Positions 37,049 to 46,248 of a DNA stretch of 64,000 nucleotides are shown here, piece by piece. Source of the stretch: an uncultured Lachnospiraceae bacterium (lineage in GTDB: Bacteria > Bacillota > Clostridia > Lachnospirales > Lachnospiraceae); assembly GCA_910579615.1 (NCBI GenBank), contig CAJTUA010000002.1, forward strand, positions 100,503 to 164,502, given 5' to 3'. Positions within the stretch are counted from its first letter, which is position 1; every line of letters begins with the position of its first letter. Both the position numbers and the translations under genes were made by a program. Under the pieces are notes generated by a model that saw only the letters and a program-made list of their open reading frames with translations, did no database searches and was not told where the DNA came from.

Positions 37049-37293
37049 AGGTAGTGTCAAACGGATTATGAAAAAATCGAACCCCTTTCCTTGGTTGCGG
37101 TCGATTATATTTTACTTACGGAAACCCCGTCAAGGCTGAATTTAATGGGCTTTCAGCCTGGCCTTGACAGGGTTCCCGACGTAAAATTTTGGTCGCCCAA
37201 GCCAAAGAAAGGGGAGGTAAAGGCTTTTAGCCTCTGAAACCACTGAATTTACTGGGGTTGAGCCAATTTTGGGAATATAAAGTTGACACTACC
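37049..37293. mobile_element. 245-bp foldback element (MITE-like)
   Basis: Terminal inverted repeats GGTAGTGTCAA (37049-37059) and TTGACACTACC (37283-37293). Almost the whole interior folds on itself: AACCCCTTTC with GAAAGGGG, TTTACTTACGG with CGACGTAAA-type arms, and GTCAAGGCTGAA with TTTCAGCCTGGCCTTGAC at the tip. No coding capacity. It lies in a broken gene, which fits insertion; no clear target duplication is visible. Confidence 0.75.
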
Positions 37294-37294
37294 A

Positions 37295-37434
37295 AGAAAT
37301 TACAGTTGGTAAACGGTACGTGGGGAGACAATGTAACAGCTATGATTGAAATCGAGAATATAGGTAATCCGAAGCTATATTCGGACATATCAAACATAAT
37401 GAAGCTTCAATATGTGGGAAAGGATATATTTTAG
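37295..37434 (+). pseudogene. C-terminal gene fragment right of the foldback element
   Basis: An open frame without a start (LVNGTWGDNVTAMIEIENIG ... LQYVGKDIF, stop at 37432-37434). Probably the 3' end of the gene disrupted by the element, perhaps that starting at 36802. Confidence 0.4.
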
Positions 37435-37583
37435 TCGGGATGAAGCGGCGGGGATGGATTCAGGGGGAATGTGGTGTATCAGACTGATTTGATACGTGCA
37501 ATGTAGAGTGATAAGAGACAAAAAGAAGAAACAGGTAACCAAATCAAGTATCCAGACTAAAAATGATTTCACAATTTTTTGCT

Positions 37584-37611
37584 TGCATTGAGATTGAAAT
37601 GTGGTATAATA
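37584..37611 (+). promoter_or_regulatory. Extended -10 promoter of the lipoprotein gene
   Basis: TTGCAT (37584-37589), 16 nt, TATAAT (37606-37611) with TGG extension. The stretch TTTTTTGCTTGCATTGA and the bases after the -10 resemble the promoter at 32173-32200. Confidence 0.7.
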
Positions 37612-37731
37612 TGTACAGATGGTAAGAGATACCAAGTGGGTTTTCAAAAGAAAGGGTATCCTTCCTCCAATGGAGATGGGGGATATAAAACTACATATTA
37701 GCAAATGGAAATAACTCTACAGGAGAAGGAA

Positions 37732-39207
37732 ATGATTTATAAAACCTCATTTACTGTTCTTATATTATTATTACTTTTCAACTTTTGTGGATGTGGCAAT
37801 CTAAAAATGCAAAGAAATGAAACGGAGTATAAAGAGTCGGACAGACTGTCTGCGCCAATCTCTGACTCCGGGGCGTTAATGGAAAAGGATATTCTGGATG
37901 CCTTTTTGTTGCAAAGCGGGGATTCCGGCGCGGACTGGGAAATTTCCATGATGAAGGAAACAAAAAATATCATCGCTGCATTCCTTGTTCCAAAAGGTAT
38001 GCCACAGGCATTTGCCGGGGACAGCGTGCAAATAAATGCGGATATGACAAAGGAACAATATCTGGTTTTTTATAATACGTCGGAAAAGGAATTTTCCTGC
38101 CTGCCTCTGAAGGAAAGAGGAATTTCACAATTATGCTTTTATGAGGAGGATGGGAAGCTTTATATCGGCATAATATATGAACTTTCCTTTGCCGGATGGG
38201 AAGAATATTCCATGAAGTGGTTGTGCTATGAGAACGGCATAATAAAAAGACTCTGGAATAAAACGGAAGGTGGAGATTCCTATCATTATTGGAAAAACCG
38301 TAAGCCGGTTTTTGCCGGGGATGGTACGATTTCAATTTTTCTGAGAAACAGCCCGGCGGGAACCTTTGAAGCGCTTATGCAAAACTGCGAGCTTATGGCG
38401 ACGGAACATTATAGCGACTATGTTCAGGAATATCAGTGGGTAAAGGAAGAAGAATTTCATATCGCAGAATGGATTGGGGAAGAAGCTTTTTGGGAGGATA
38501 AAGCGGTTCTTGCAGAAAAGGATTTTTTGGAGAAAGGCTGCAATCTGACGGGGGTGGAGCTGGTTTCGATGCTATTTGACATCGAAAAAACGGAGGCTTT
38601 TCCGAATCCGATTTATTTTTCCGTCGGCTTTGAGGGGGCGGCAGTCGAAATGTATGGGAACTTGGAGGAGAATGATTTTACCGGGATATATTTTATTGTG
38701 AAAAAATATAGTGCGTCTCATGTGGCAGGTTTTCAAACTCTGTATATTGGAAGCCTGGATGGTAAGCAGGGGAAGATTACGCAATGTCTGGAATATCCTG
38801 GCGACCATTCCGCGGCGGAGTTCGTTTCTGATGGGGAGCACCGGGGCATTTTGTTTTATGCGGAAAGCGTATCGAACGGAGTACCGACAACAATTGGTGG
38901 AATCTTGCGGGCAGAGGGAGGTAAACTATCCTTGGTTTGGCCGGATAAGGCGGGAACGGATGGCTCGGTCTGCGAAGTTTACTGGCATCCCTGCGGTTGC
39001 GGGAAGGAGGAAGACGGCATCAAAGCGGCAGGAGATGTGCCGGTTCACCGAACTGCAAGACTGGAAAATGAAAGGCTTATAATATACCGTATTCACTTTA
39101 TTTTTTCTCAGGATAGCCCTATGGTGATGGGATATAATCTCGTTTTTGAAGAGGAGATTGGGCTTGGATGTATAGGCGAAATAGAGAAGGATTTTTTGGG
39201 GGATTAA
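37732..39207 (+). CDS. Large lipoprotein of unknown function
   Basis: 491 residues from ATG 37732 behind AGGAGAAGG; an upstream in-frame ATG (37705) is not needed. Hydrophobic signal with FNFCGCG as lipobox region. The exported part is about 465 residues, rich in aromatic and acidic residues, with a Cys-His-Cys cluster (YWHPCGCGKEEDG) near residue 430. No family recognised; the style matches secreted lipoproteins of Lachnospiraceae. Confidence 0.75.
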   Translation: MIYKTSFTVLILLLLFNFCGCGNLKMQRNETEYKESDRLSAPISDSGALMEKDILDAFLLQSGDSGADWEISMMKETKNIIAAFLVPKGMPQAFAGDSVQINADMTKEQYLVFYNTSEKEFSCLPLKERGISQLCFYEEDGKLYIGIIYELSFAGWEEYSMKWLCYENGIIKRLWNKTEGGDSYHYWKNRKPVFAGDGTISIFLRNSPAGTFEALMQNCELMATEHYSDYVQEYQWVKEEEFHIAEWIGEEAFWEDKAVLAEKDFLEKGCNLTGVELVSMLFDIEKTEAFPNPIYFSVGFEGAAVEMYGNLEENDFTGIYFIVKKYSASHVAGFQTLYIGSLDGKQGKITQCLEYPGDHSAAEFVSDGEHRGILFYAESVSNGVPTTIGGILRAEGGKLSLVWPDKAGTDGSVCEVYWHPCGCGKEEDGIKAAGDVPVHRTARLENERLIIYRIHFIFSQDSPMVMGYNLVFEEEIGLGCIGEIEKDFLGD

Positions 39208-39409
39208 GGAATCGGTTCTTAAACAGCTTGGGTCGAACCTTTATTGGGAGAACGGGGGCTTATGGGTATGGGATACAGAAGATTAACACTCTAAAACTCT
39301 TGAGGTAATAATAACAAAAGATTGTCACACGGAGCAAAAAACTCATTATAATTTATGAAATTCTTCTCCGTGTGATAATCCTGCATTCAAATGCGAAAGG
39401 AAATTGAAA

Positions 39410-40014
39410 ATGAAATTAAAAAATTATCGCCCTGTTCCTGCTCACTGCACTTTTATCTTCCTGTACAGATGATGCAGGCAAAGAATCTTTCTTGCCATCC
39501 ATTGACACAGAAGCGATGGGTGAAAAAGCAGGGCTATATCTTTCTATTACCGAAACCTCTTATAATAACGGACAGAACACTGCAGATGGCATGACAATCA
39601 CAGAATTAATGTATGATTTGGATGATGGGAAATTGGAAGAAATCGCTTCCGTTGCCTATACCTCACAATACCCATTGGCTATTTATAGCCGCGAGGATAA
39701 TATTCTCTATTTTACAGCGGATGAGAATACCTTTTAGAATGCAGCCCTTGACAATTATTGAGTATGTCTCAGAGACGGAATATACCATTTTGCAAGGAGG
39801 GGAACCGGAACCTGGATTGTACAACGAAAATGGGCTGACGGATGAGGAACAGGCAGCCTTGGATGAACGGAATAAAAAAATAGAAGAAATGTATCCCGGC
39901 CTTTCTCATTTTAGCGACGATAGCTTTCCAAGCCCTGTACCGGGAATGAAAGTTCATTATGACCAACTAGGGGGGATTATCCGTATCGAAATGCCGGAAG
40001 AAGGGGAACCGTAA
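39410..40014 (+). pseudogene. Lipoprotein gene broken by frameshifts
   Basis: The ATG at 39410 is followed by a run of six A; one extra A throws the frame. With five A it would read into IIALFLLTALLSSCTDD, a good lipoprotein signal. The frame then runs as SIDTEAMGEKAGLYLS to a stop near 39737, and a third frame carries the rest (EYVSETEYTILQGGEPEPG to the stop at 40012-40014). At least two lesions. Confidence 0.7.
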
Positions 40015-40036
40015 AAATGGAGTAAGAGGAGGAAAA

Positions 40037-40912
40037 ATGAAACGTTTTTGCAAATATGGTTTGTTTTTCGTGGGAATTTTTGTTTTATGTTTGGTGGTGA
40101 GCCTGCTTTTTCGGAAGTCAGACGATGTACAGGAGGAAAGCAGCCCGGATTATCCGTATACGAATCTGGAAACGGATGAAAGGATATCCTTCCCTCCGAT
40201 GGAGATGGGGGGAAATATATTTTCTTTTTATCAGCTGCAGCAGGAGAAAGAAGCTGTTGATGCATTTTACAATATGCTTGCGTCCTGCGATTTTAAGGGT
40301 GGTCTGTCCTATAAAGCAGGAGAGACGGCAGGTGATTTTGTTTGTTTGGATTCTGTCAGGGAAGAAGATATTTACGCGAAATTTTTGTCTTTGAATATAG
40401 GGGATATAAAACGCATTATGGATTTGCTGTGCTTTCATGAGAAGGTTTCTTATCCCCTGGAATGTGCGATGTTTACGGATGCTGAATCACGGTTGGAAAT
40501 GTACAGGATTCGGGCAAATATCAAAGGAACGAATACCTTGGATGTTTATTTGGTAAATGGTTCAGATGTGAATATTGATATGTCTTTTTTGGGGGAGGAC
40601 GGGGAGGGAAATCCACAGATTTCTTTTTTGTATGAACAAAGGATGTATCAAAATCATCATACAGCTTTGGAATATTGCGAAACCGAAGAGCATTTTGTAT
40701 ATTTTTACCCTATGCAGATTGATTCATGGCAGCTTATACTTGTCTTTGATACGAATTATACGGTTTTGGGTGAGAACCGAAATGCTGTCGGTGGTCTGGT
40801 GGTTGGGCAGCTAGGCTGCAGGGAATGTTTTTGTGATATTCTGGCAGCGTGCAGGAACCTGAAAGAGGAGGAACCTGTTATGGATGTGGAATATAGTATA
40901 AGAACGAAGTAA
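40037..40912 (+). CDS. Membrane-anchored protein of unknown function
   Basis: 291 residues. Lys/Arg-flanked N-terminal membrane segment (YGLFFVGIFVLCLVVSLLF) and an outer domain of about 260 residues with no family I recognise. GAGGAGG site 5 nt before the ATG. Same direction and close spacing as the flanking lipoprotein genes. Confidence 0.7.
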   Translation: MKRFCKYGLFFVGIFVLCLVVSLLFRKSDDVQEESSPDYPYTNLETDERISFPPMEMGGNIFSFYQLQQEKEAVDAFYNMLASCDFKGGLSYKAGETAGDFVCLDSVREEDIYAKFLSLNIGDIKRIMDLLCFHEKVSYPLECAMFTDAESRLEMYRIRANIKGTNTLDVYLVNGSDVNIDMSFLGEDGEGNPQISFLYEQRMYQNHHTALEYCETEEHFVYFYPMQIDSWQLILVFDTNYTVLGENRNAVGGLVVGQLGCRECFCDILAACRNLKEEEPVMDVEYSIRTK

Positions 40913-40936
40913 TCATTGCTTGGGGGGGACAGGTTG

Positions 40937-41878
40937 ATGAAAAAGTTAAATCGGCGAAAGGCAGCAACATTCATTTTATTTATATTTTTAGTTTTTTTAC
41001 CGCTCACTGCCTGTGAAAATCAGGGAGATTTTAGCGGCAACCCGGAACTAACCCCTTATTCCAAAGAAATCTATGTTTCCGAAGGATGGTTATATTATGA
41101 CGGACCAAGGAGGGATGCCGGGCTTTTTGCGTACAATCTGGAAACTAGGGAAAAAGTGAAAATAACGAAAGAGCAGGGAACGCCGTTAAAAACCAAGCAT
41201 GGACTTTTTTATCATGTAGGTATGAAGATTTATCGGATGGATGGGCTTTCCTTGGAGCTTTTATGCGTGATTCCAAAGGAGACACAATTTGTGGATTATG
41301 TCCAAGGGAAAGTATATTGGAGGGAGGGCGGCAAAGTGCTTTATGAAGGAACTATCAATGCAGGGGGGATTGTATCGGAAGAATCCGTGAGGACACTGTA
41401 CCGCAAAACGGAGGAGAACGGGCGGCTTTCATGGGCGAAGATTGGAGACGAAGGGGCATATCTTGCCCGACAGGATGGCTTTTATTATCTGGATTTTGAA
41501 ACGTTGGAAACGGAATGTATTTTTGAAGGGGATGTGTTTGGGCTTGTCCAATCCTTAGAGGAGGAATATCTTTTTGCACATTCAGGGCAAGAGGAGAAAG
41601 AGCTTTATATGGTGTCCTTAAAGGATTACACCGTGCAGAAAATAGCAGATACAAAAACGGATTTTGCGTTGGTTTGTGATGGGACAGTTTATCATAATGG
41701 CGGCGGAACGACAGCTTATGATTTGGGCGATGGGAGCAGCAAGAGATTGGGGGATGGTGTCTGGAGCGGAGCGGCGGCAATTTATGACCATTCTTTGATT
41801 ATGCGGCATCGGGCGTTATATAGTATTTATCTTTTTGACATATCGGATGGCTCATGTGAGAGGATTATTGATATGTGA
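40937..41878 (+). CDS. Lipoprotein with repeated beta-type motifs
   Basis: 313 residues from ATG 40937. Signal with lipobox LTAC. The exported part has repeats of the kind (W/F)LYYDGPRRDAGLFAYNLETRE and DGFYYLDFETLE, a pattern like DUF5050/propeller-type surface proteins. An in-frame TTG upstream is unlikely. Function unknown. Confidence 0.7.
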   Translation: MKKLNRRKAATFILFIFLVFLPLTACENQGDFSGNPELTPYSKEIYVSEGWLYYDGPRRDAGLFAYNLETREKVKITKEQGTPLKTKHGLFYHVGMKIYRMDGLSLELLCVIPKETQFVDYVQGKVYWREGGKVLYEGTINAGGIVSEESVRTLYRKTEENGRLSWAKIGDEGAYLARQDGFYYLDFETLETECIFEGDVFGLVQSLEEEYLFAHSGQEEKELYMVSLKDYTVQKIADTKTDFALVCDGTVYHNGGGTTAYDLGDGSSKRLGDGVWSGAAAIYDHSLIMRHRALYSIYLFDISDGSCERIIDM

Positions 41879-41949
41879 AAGGGAATCGTGTGACGAAAAT
41901 CCATGTGCCGTGATGTTGTGTAAATATATATTGGAGAGGATAACTTCTT

Positions 41950-42444
41950 GTGAAAAAACGAGCCGAAATTATTCTTGTTATTGTGGTTGTTGCAGTAATT
42001 ATTTCAAAATTCTGGTTGGATTATTCTCGTAAGACCCTTGAAATTGAGATGGATATGTGTGATACGAATGGCAATGTCATTCATGTGATAGTGAACGGTG
42101 TTGTGCACCGAAAATCAGGGAGGGATTGGAGGAGGTTTGAGGGCGAAATTTGTTATGACAATAAAGTATTTGTCAATGGGACATATGAACAGGAAGATAG
42201 ACTTGTAACCACGGAATTTGAAGCTTCCCAAACCTCCATAATCTCCTTGCCAACGGAATGGATTGCGAGTTTTTCCGTTGCTGAAAGGGAAAATAATATT
42301 TATTACTTCATGACTTATCAAACGAACGAAGAAAGTGAAAACCCCTGGACGAGCCGGGAGGATAATACTTTCCAGTATTTTGGTCCTGCAAGTACGAAAG
42401 AAGAAGCGGAAAAAATTCAAAAGGCCTGGGTGAAGAAAGATTGA
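41950..42444 (+). CDS. Small membrane-anchored protein
   Basis: 164 residues from GTG 41950 behind GAGAGGAT. One N-terminal membrane segment (EIILVIVVVAVIISKFW) and an outer domain with several Trp and Tyr residues. Not recognised. Last gene of the lipoprotein run; it converges on the MATE gene with 35 bp between stops. Confidence 0.65.
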   Translation: MKKRAEIILVIVVVAVIISKFWLDYSRKTLEIEMDMCDTNGNVIHVIVNGVVHRKSGRDWRRFEGEICYDNKVFVNGTYEQEDRLVTTEFEASQTSIISLPTEWIASFSVAERENNIYYFMTYQTNEESENPWTSREDNTFQYFGPASTKEEAEKIQKAWVKKD

Positions 42445-42479
42445 TGCACTCGTCAGCAAAAAATGGCACCCCCCCCTTT

Positions 42480-43814
42480 TTAGTATTGATACCGTTTCCG
42501 ATATTTTGCGAACATCAATGTGGACAGAGCCAGAGCCATAAGCTCCGCTACTGGCGTAGCCAGCCAGATACCGTTTACCCCTAAAAGTGCAGGTAGGATC
42601 AGCATGGTAATCAGCATGAATACAAAGGAACGCGAAAAGGCAAGAATTGCCGAAACGATACCGTTGGACAATGCGGTAAACATCCCACTGGCAAAGATAT
42701 TAAAGCCGATAAAGAACAGCGCCAGAGTACATATTCGATTTCCAGTGACAGCCAGATCATGGACTGGATTATCCGACCGGGCAAAAATGGATACCAGGGG
42801 TCTTGTTGCAGCAAAAGAAGCTGCCACTGTCACAAGGGAAATGACAGCAATCACTTTCAGACTGGTAGAAACCAGCTTTTTCAACTTTTCGTGATTCTTC
42901 TCGCCATAGTAGTAACTGAGCATGGGGGCGATACCATAAGAATAACCCGTGTAAAGGGAGCTCGCGAACATCAGAATATACGTGATGATGGTCACGGCGG
43001 CAACGCCATCTTCGCCAACATAATGGAGCATCGTCCAGTTGAACATCATCGTAATGATGCCCGTGACCAGGGCGGTCGCCATTTCCGAGCACCCGTTTGC
43101 TGCCGCACTTGCGAGAACCTTGAATCGGAACACAGGCTTTGTGAAGTGCAGGAGGCTCTGTTTGCGCTTGAACACAATCAGACCGACAACGGCAGTCACG
43201 GAGTAGCCCAGACCCGTGGCAATGGCCGCACCGCTGATTCCCATATCCAGAGAGCTGATAAATACATAGTCAAGTACAATGTTCAACACTCCGCCTGACA
43301 CGGAACAAATCAGGGACAGGGTCGCTTTTTCAGAGGCAATCATATAGAGGGTGAAATTGTTCATCAGCAGAATCGGGATAGTAAAGGGAAGATAGTGGCT
43401 CAGATACGAGGTACAGTAGCCCGCAACCTCCGGTGACAGCCCCATGCCTCCAAAGATGCTTTCCATCAAAGAGTATCCAAGCATAGTTACGGCCAGACCA
43501 ACAACCACGTTCACCAAAATCAGGAACGTGAAATCTTCCTTGGCTTCTTTTGGCTTTTGCTCCCCCATCTTTTTCATGATGACTGCGCTCCCGCCAGTTG
43601 CCAGCATGGTGGAAATTGCTGTGACCGCTTGAACCACCGGAGCCGTCAGGTTGATTGCAGACAGCGCATCTGTACCAATCAGGTTTGATACAAACAGACC
43701 GTCAACCATGGTGTAAAAGGACATAAAGACCGACATTGAAATGGTAGGTACTGCGAATTTGAGGATATTCCTCAATGTGACAGGCTTATTGTAAGCATTT
43801 TGGTTTTCCATCAT
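42480..43814 (-). CDS. MATE family multidrug/toxin exporter
   Basis: 444 residues with about 12 membrane segments in two similar halves. The start region TISMSVFMSFYTMVDGLFVS and the repeat motif in the second half fit the MATE family, which exports cationic drugs using Na+ or H+. Ribosome site AAGGAG; ATG at 43814 or 43811. Divergent from a MerR gene, with a MerR-style 19-bp spacer promoter in between. Confidence 0.92.
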   Translation of the reverse strand: MMENQNAYNKPVTLRNILKFAVPTISMSVFMSFYTMVDGLFVSNLIGTDALSAINLTAPVVQAVTAISTMLATGGSAVIMKKMGEQKPKEAKEDFTFLILVNVVVGLAVTMLGYSLMESIFGGMGLSPEVAGYCTSYLSHYLPFTIPILLMNNFTLYMIASEKATLSLICSVSGGVLNIVLDYVFISSLDMGISGAAIATGLGYSVTAVVGLIVFKRKQSLLHFTKPVFRFKVLASAAANGCSEMATALVTGIITMMFNWTMLHYVGEDGVAAVTIITYILMFASSLYTGYSYGIAPMLSYYYGEKNHEKLKKLVSTSLKVIAVISLVTVAASFAATRPLVSIFARSDNPVHDLAVTGNRICTLALFFIGFNIFASGMFTALSNGIVSAILAFSRSFVFMLITMLILPALLGVNGIWLATPVAELMALALSTLMFAKYRKRYQY

Positions 43815-43854
43815 TGTTCTCCTTATTTGCTTGTTTTTTTTTGGTATATGAGAT

Positions 43855-43885
43855 ATAATAATCCGTACAGTAACTGTACAGTCAA
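43855..43885 (-). promoter_or_regulatory. MerR-type promoter of the MATE gene
   Basis: Minus strand TTGACT (43880-43885), a 19-nt spacer and TATTAT (43855-43860). The spacer holds the perfect dyad GTACAGTTACTGTAC. A 19-bp spacer with a central dyad is the hallmark of MerR-activated promoters. The merR gene's own -10 (TATAAT, 43854-43859, with TTGTTT 17 nt upstream) overlaps it, so one site can serve both genes. Confidence 0.88.
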
Positions 43886-43900
43886 GAGGTATTTTGGAAA

Positions 43901-44722
43901 ATGGAGAAAAAAAAGAAACTGCTCACAATTGGTCAATTTGCGGCTCTGCATGGCATCAATAAAAAAACTCTGATGTGGTACGATGAAATTGGTCTTTTTC
44001 ATCCGTCGTTTATTCATCCTGAAAATGGATACAGATATTATAGCTACTACCAGAGTGCCATTTTGGAAACAATTCTTCTGTTGCGGGAGTTGGACGTGCC
44101 GGTTGATGAAATCCAGGCATTTATGAAAAACCGTTCCGCTGCGAACATGGAACAGCTTTTACAAGAAAAAATTGAAAATTTAGACCGCAATTTGGCATAT
44201 TTAAAGGGAGTGAGGAAAACACTGTCCTACCATCACCGGAATATGCAGACATTATTGACAATGGATTTATCGGAAATCACCATTGTGCAGAAAAAGGAAC
44301 GCAGTTTAGTTACCGTAAACATCAATCAGGACACTACCTTTGATAAGCAGGTAGAGATGATTACTGCTGAAACAAAAAAATATCAACTGCGCCGTCTGCA
44401 TGATGCCTCGTATGGGACTATGATTGCAGTTGACAGTCTGCAAAATGGTGACTTTAATGATTATTCCAAACTTTTTATTGAAATTCCGTTTCCCATAAAG
44501 AAAGCTGGATTACACATACAACCTGCCGGGGATTATGTGCGGGCATTTTATAGAGATGCAACGGAAAGTCCGGTGCTGTGTTACCAAAGGATATTTGAAT
44601 ATGTCGAAGAACACGGTCTTGCATTATCGGGATTCTCTTATGAAGTTATTATCAATGAAAATGTGATTGACCATGCAGAGGACGCTCTTGTGCAGATTGA
44701 AATACCTGTGAAATCAAAATGA
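43901..44722 (+). CDS. MerR family regulator with effector-binding domain
   Basis: 273 residues. An N-terminal MerR helix-turn-helix (LTIGQFAALHGINKKTLMWYDEIGLF), a coiled-coil dimer helix (about 85-120) and a C-terminal GyrI-like ligand domain (about 130-270). It fits the BmrR/multidrug-sensing branch. Divergent MATE gene and operator geometry suggest a local drug-responsive switch. Confidence 0.9.
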   Translation: MEKKKKLLTIGQFAALHGINKKTLMWYDEIGLFHPSFIHPENGYRYYSYYQSAILETILLLRELDVPVDEIQAFMKNRSAANMEQLLQEKIENLDRNLAYLKGVRKTLSYHHRNMQTLLTMDLSEITIVQKKERSLVTVNINQDTTFDKQVEMITAETKKYQLRRLHDASYGTMIAVDSLQNGDFNDYSKLFIEIPFPIKKAGLHIQPAGDYVRAFYRDATESPVLCYQRIFEYVEEHGLALSGFSYEVIINENVIDHAEDALVQIEIPVKSK

Positions 44723-44744
44723 ATGATTTTTTTGTGGACAAGAA

Positions 44745-44788
44745 GGGGCTGCCGCACAAAATGTACGACAGCCCCTATATTTTTTTCT
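44745..44788 (+). terminator. Terminator of the merR gene
   Basis: AGGGGCTG with CAGCCCCT plus two more pairs, then a T-rich tract (TTTTTTTCT). Confidence 0.85.
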
Positions 44789-44859
44789 CAAAACCAGGAA
44801 TTATGATGGACATAAAACGAATGGTAAGTAAGATTTAAGCAAATTTTAATTATTTTTTG

Positions 44860-44888
44860 TTAAGATTCCAAGAAATACATGGTATAAT
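44860..44888 (+). promoter_or_regulatory. Promoter ahead of hflK-hflC
   Basis: TTAAGA (44860-44865), 17 nt, TATAAT (44883-44888) with TGG extension; the -10 is part of the duplicated repeat below. Confidence 0.6.
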
Positions 44889-45036
44889 GTCCGCAAGGCA
44901 TTATACTAACGCCGATTCGCCGTCCGACCAAAGGGAGGACAATTTCCACGGCGAATCGTGTGCATCCGCCGGAGGCATCATGTCCGGAGGACATGGTATA
45001 ATGTCCGCAAGGCATTATACTAATGCTGATTCGTCG
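44877..45036 (+). repeat. Duplicated 46-bp palindromic repeat upstream of hflK
   Basis: Two copies (44877-44922 and 44991-45036) differing at three bases. Each has GTATAATG and CATTATAC as arms of a hairpin and ends in GATTCG(C/T)CG; the region between holds the complement CGGCGAATCG, so larger hairpins can form. Both copies contain an extended -10 (TGGTATAAT). The hflK frame is open through the repeats. Confidence 0.8.
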
Positions 45037-45090
45037 GCCGCGCAGCCGCCGACGGACGAAAAAGACAAGGCGCGCAGAAATGAGGAGCTT

Positions 45091-46119
45091 ATGGTAAATA
45101 ACGGACAGTACAGGAACTGGCGGGGAGGTTCCGCGAACAATGTGGACACCGGGAAAATCATGAAAATTGTTGCCATTGTAATTGCAGTTATCGCGGTGTT
45201 GGTGGTTGGGAGCAAGGCTTTTTACACGATTGGTGAACAGGAACAGGCGGTCGTGACAACGTTTGGGACACCGTCCTGTGTGAGTGAGCCGGGGCTGCAT
45301 TTCAAGATTCCGTTCATCCAGAAAGTGACGATGGTGGATACGACCATCAAGGGTTTTACCGTGGGCTATGACATGAATTCGAGTGCTACGGTTGAGGACG
45401 AGGCTCTGATGATTACGTCGGACTTCAATTTTGTTAATGTGGATTTTTATGTGGAATATAAGGTGAGCAATCCGATTAAGGCATTGTACGCCTCGGAACA
45501 GCCTGTGACCATCTTGAAAAATATTACGCAGAGCCATATCCGCTCGACCATCAGCGCTTACGATGTGGACAGCGTCATTACAAGCGGAAAGAGCGAGATA
45601 CAGGCGGTTATCCGCGAGAAAATTGTTGCGGAGCTTGAGGAGCGGGATATTGGGCTGCAGCTTGTCAATATCACGATTCAGGACGCGGAGCCGCCGACGG
45701 AGGCGGTGCTTGAGGCATTCAAAGCGGTGGAAACGGCGAAACAGGAGAAGGAAACCGTAATCAACAATGCAAATAAATACCGCAACGAGGCGCTTCCGGC
45801 GGCGGAGGCGGATGCGGACCAGATTGCGAAGGAAGCAGATGCAACAAAACAGGCGCGCATCAACGAGGCGGAAGGCCAGGTGGCGCGTTTTAACGCGATG
45901 TACGAGGAATATGTGAAAAATCCATTGATTACAAAGCAGAGGATGTTTTTTGAGACGATGGAGGAAGTGCTGCCGGATTTGAAGGTGATTATCGGCGGCT
46001 CGCAGACCAATATGCAGACGGTGCTCCCGCTTGATTCATTTACCGGGAATACGGATGCGGGGAAGGTGACCCCGGCTCCGACAGTCGCACCAGGGTTTGG
46101 GGCGGACGGCGAGCAGTAA
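45091..46119 (+). CDS. hflK: HflK-like SPFH protein
   Basis: 342 residues from ATG 45091 behind GAGGAG. One membrane segment (about 25-48), then the SPFH domain starting EQEQAVVTTFGTPS, and a long Ala/Glu-rich coiled coil (about 215-285). In known systems HflK and HflC form a membrane cage that modulates the FtsH protease. The frame extends upstream to 44857 and would encode IMSARHYTNADS twice from the repeat; I do not think that is translated. Confidence 0.85.
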   Translation: MVNNGQYRNWRGGSANNVDTGKIMKIVAIVIAVIAVLVVGSKAFYTIGEQEQAVVTTFGTPSCVSEPGLHFKIPFIQKVTMVDTTIKGFTVGYDMNSSATVEDEALMITSDFNFVNVDFYVEYKVSNPIKALYASEQPVTILKNITQSHIRSTISAYDVDSVITSGKSEIQAVIREKIVAELEERDIGLQLVNITIQDAEPPTEAVLEAFKAVETAKQEKETVINNANKYRNEALPAAEADADQIAKEADATKQARINEAEGQVARFNAMYEEYVKNPLITKQRMFFETMEEVLPDLKVIIGGSQTNMQTVLPLDSFTGNTDAGKVTPAPTVAPGFGADGEQ

Positions 46120-46248
46120 AAATTTAAGGAAGTTGCGGGGGAAAGTTTGCAGGCAAACTTTCGCAAGGAGGGAAATGAACCTCTTATGAACGCAGTACCA
46201 CAAACCCGATTGCGGTATGCACGGGAATAAAGATGGAGGGAAATGTAT

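Noticed and set aside
39310..39380. Inverted repeat TCACACGGAG/CTCCGTGTGA upstream of the broken lipoprotein gene as a mobile element.
   Set aside because: Only 10-bp arms around 40 bp of AT-rich DNA; it may be a simple hairpin, and nothing else supports mobility.
46141..46162. Hairpin GAAAGTTTG/CAAACTTTC between hflK and hflC as a terminator.
   Set aside because: No T-run follows; hflK and hflC are normally co-transcribed.
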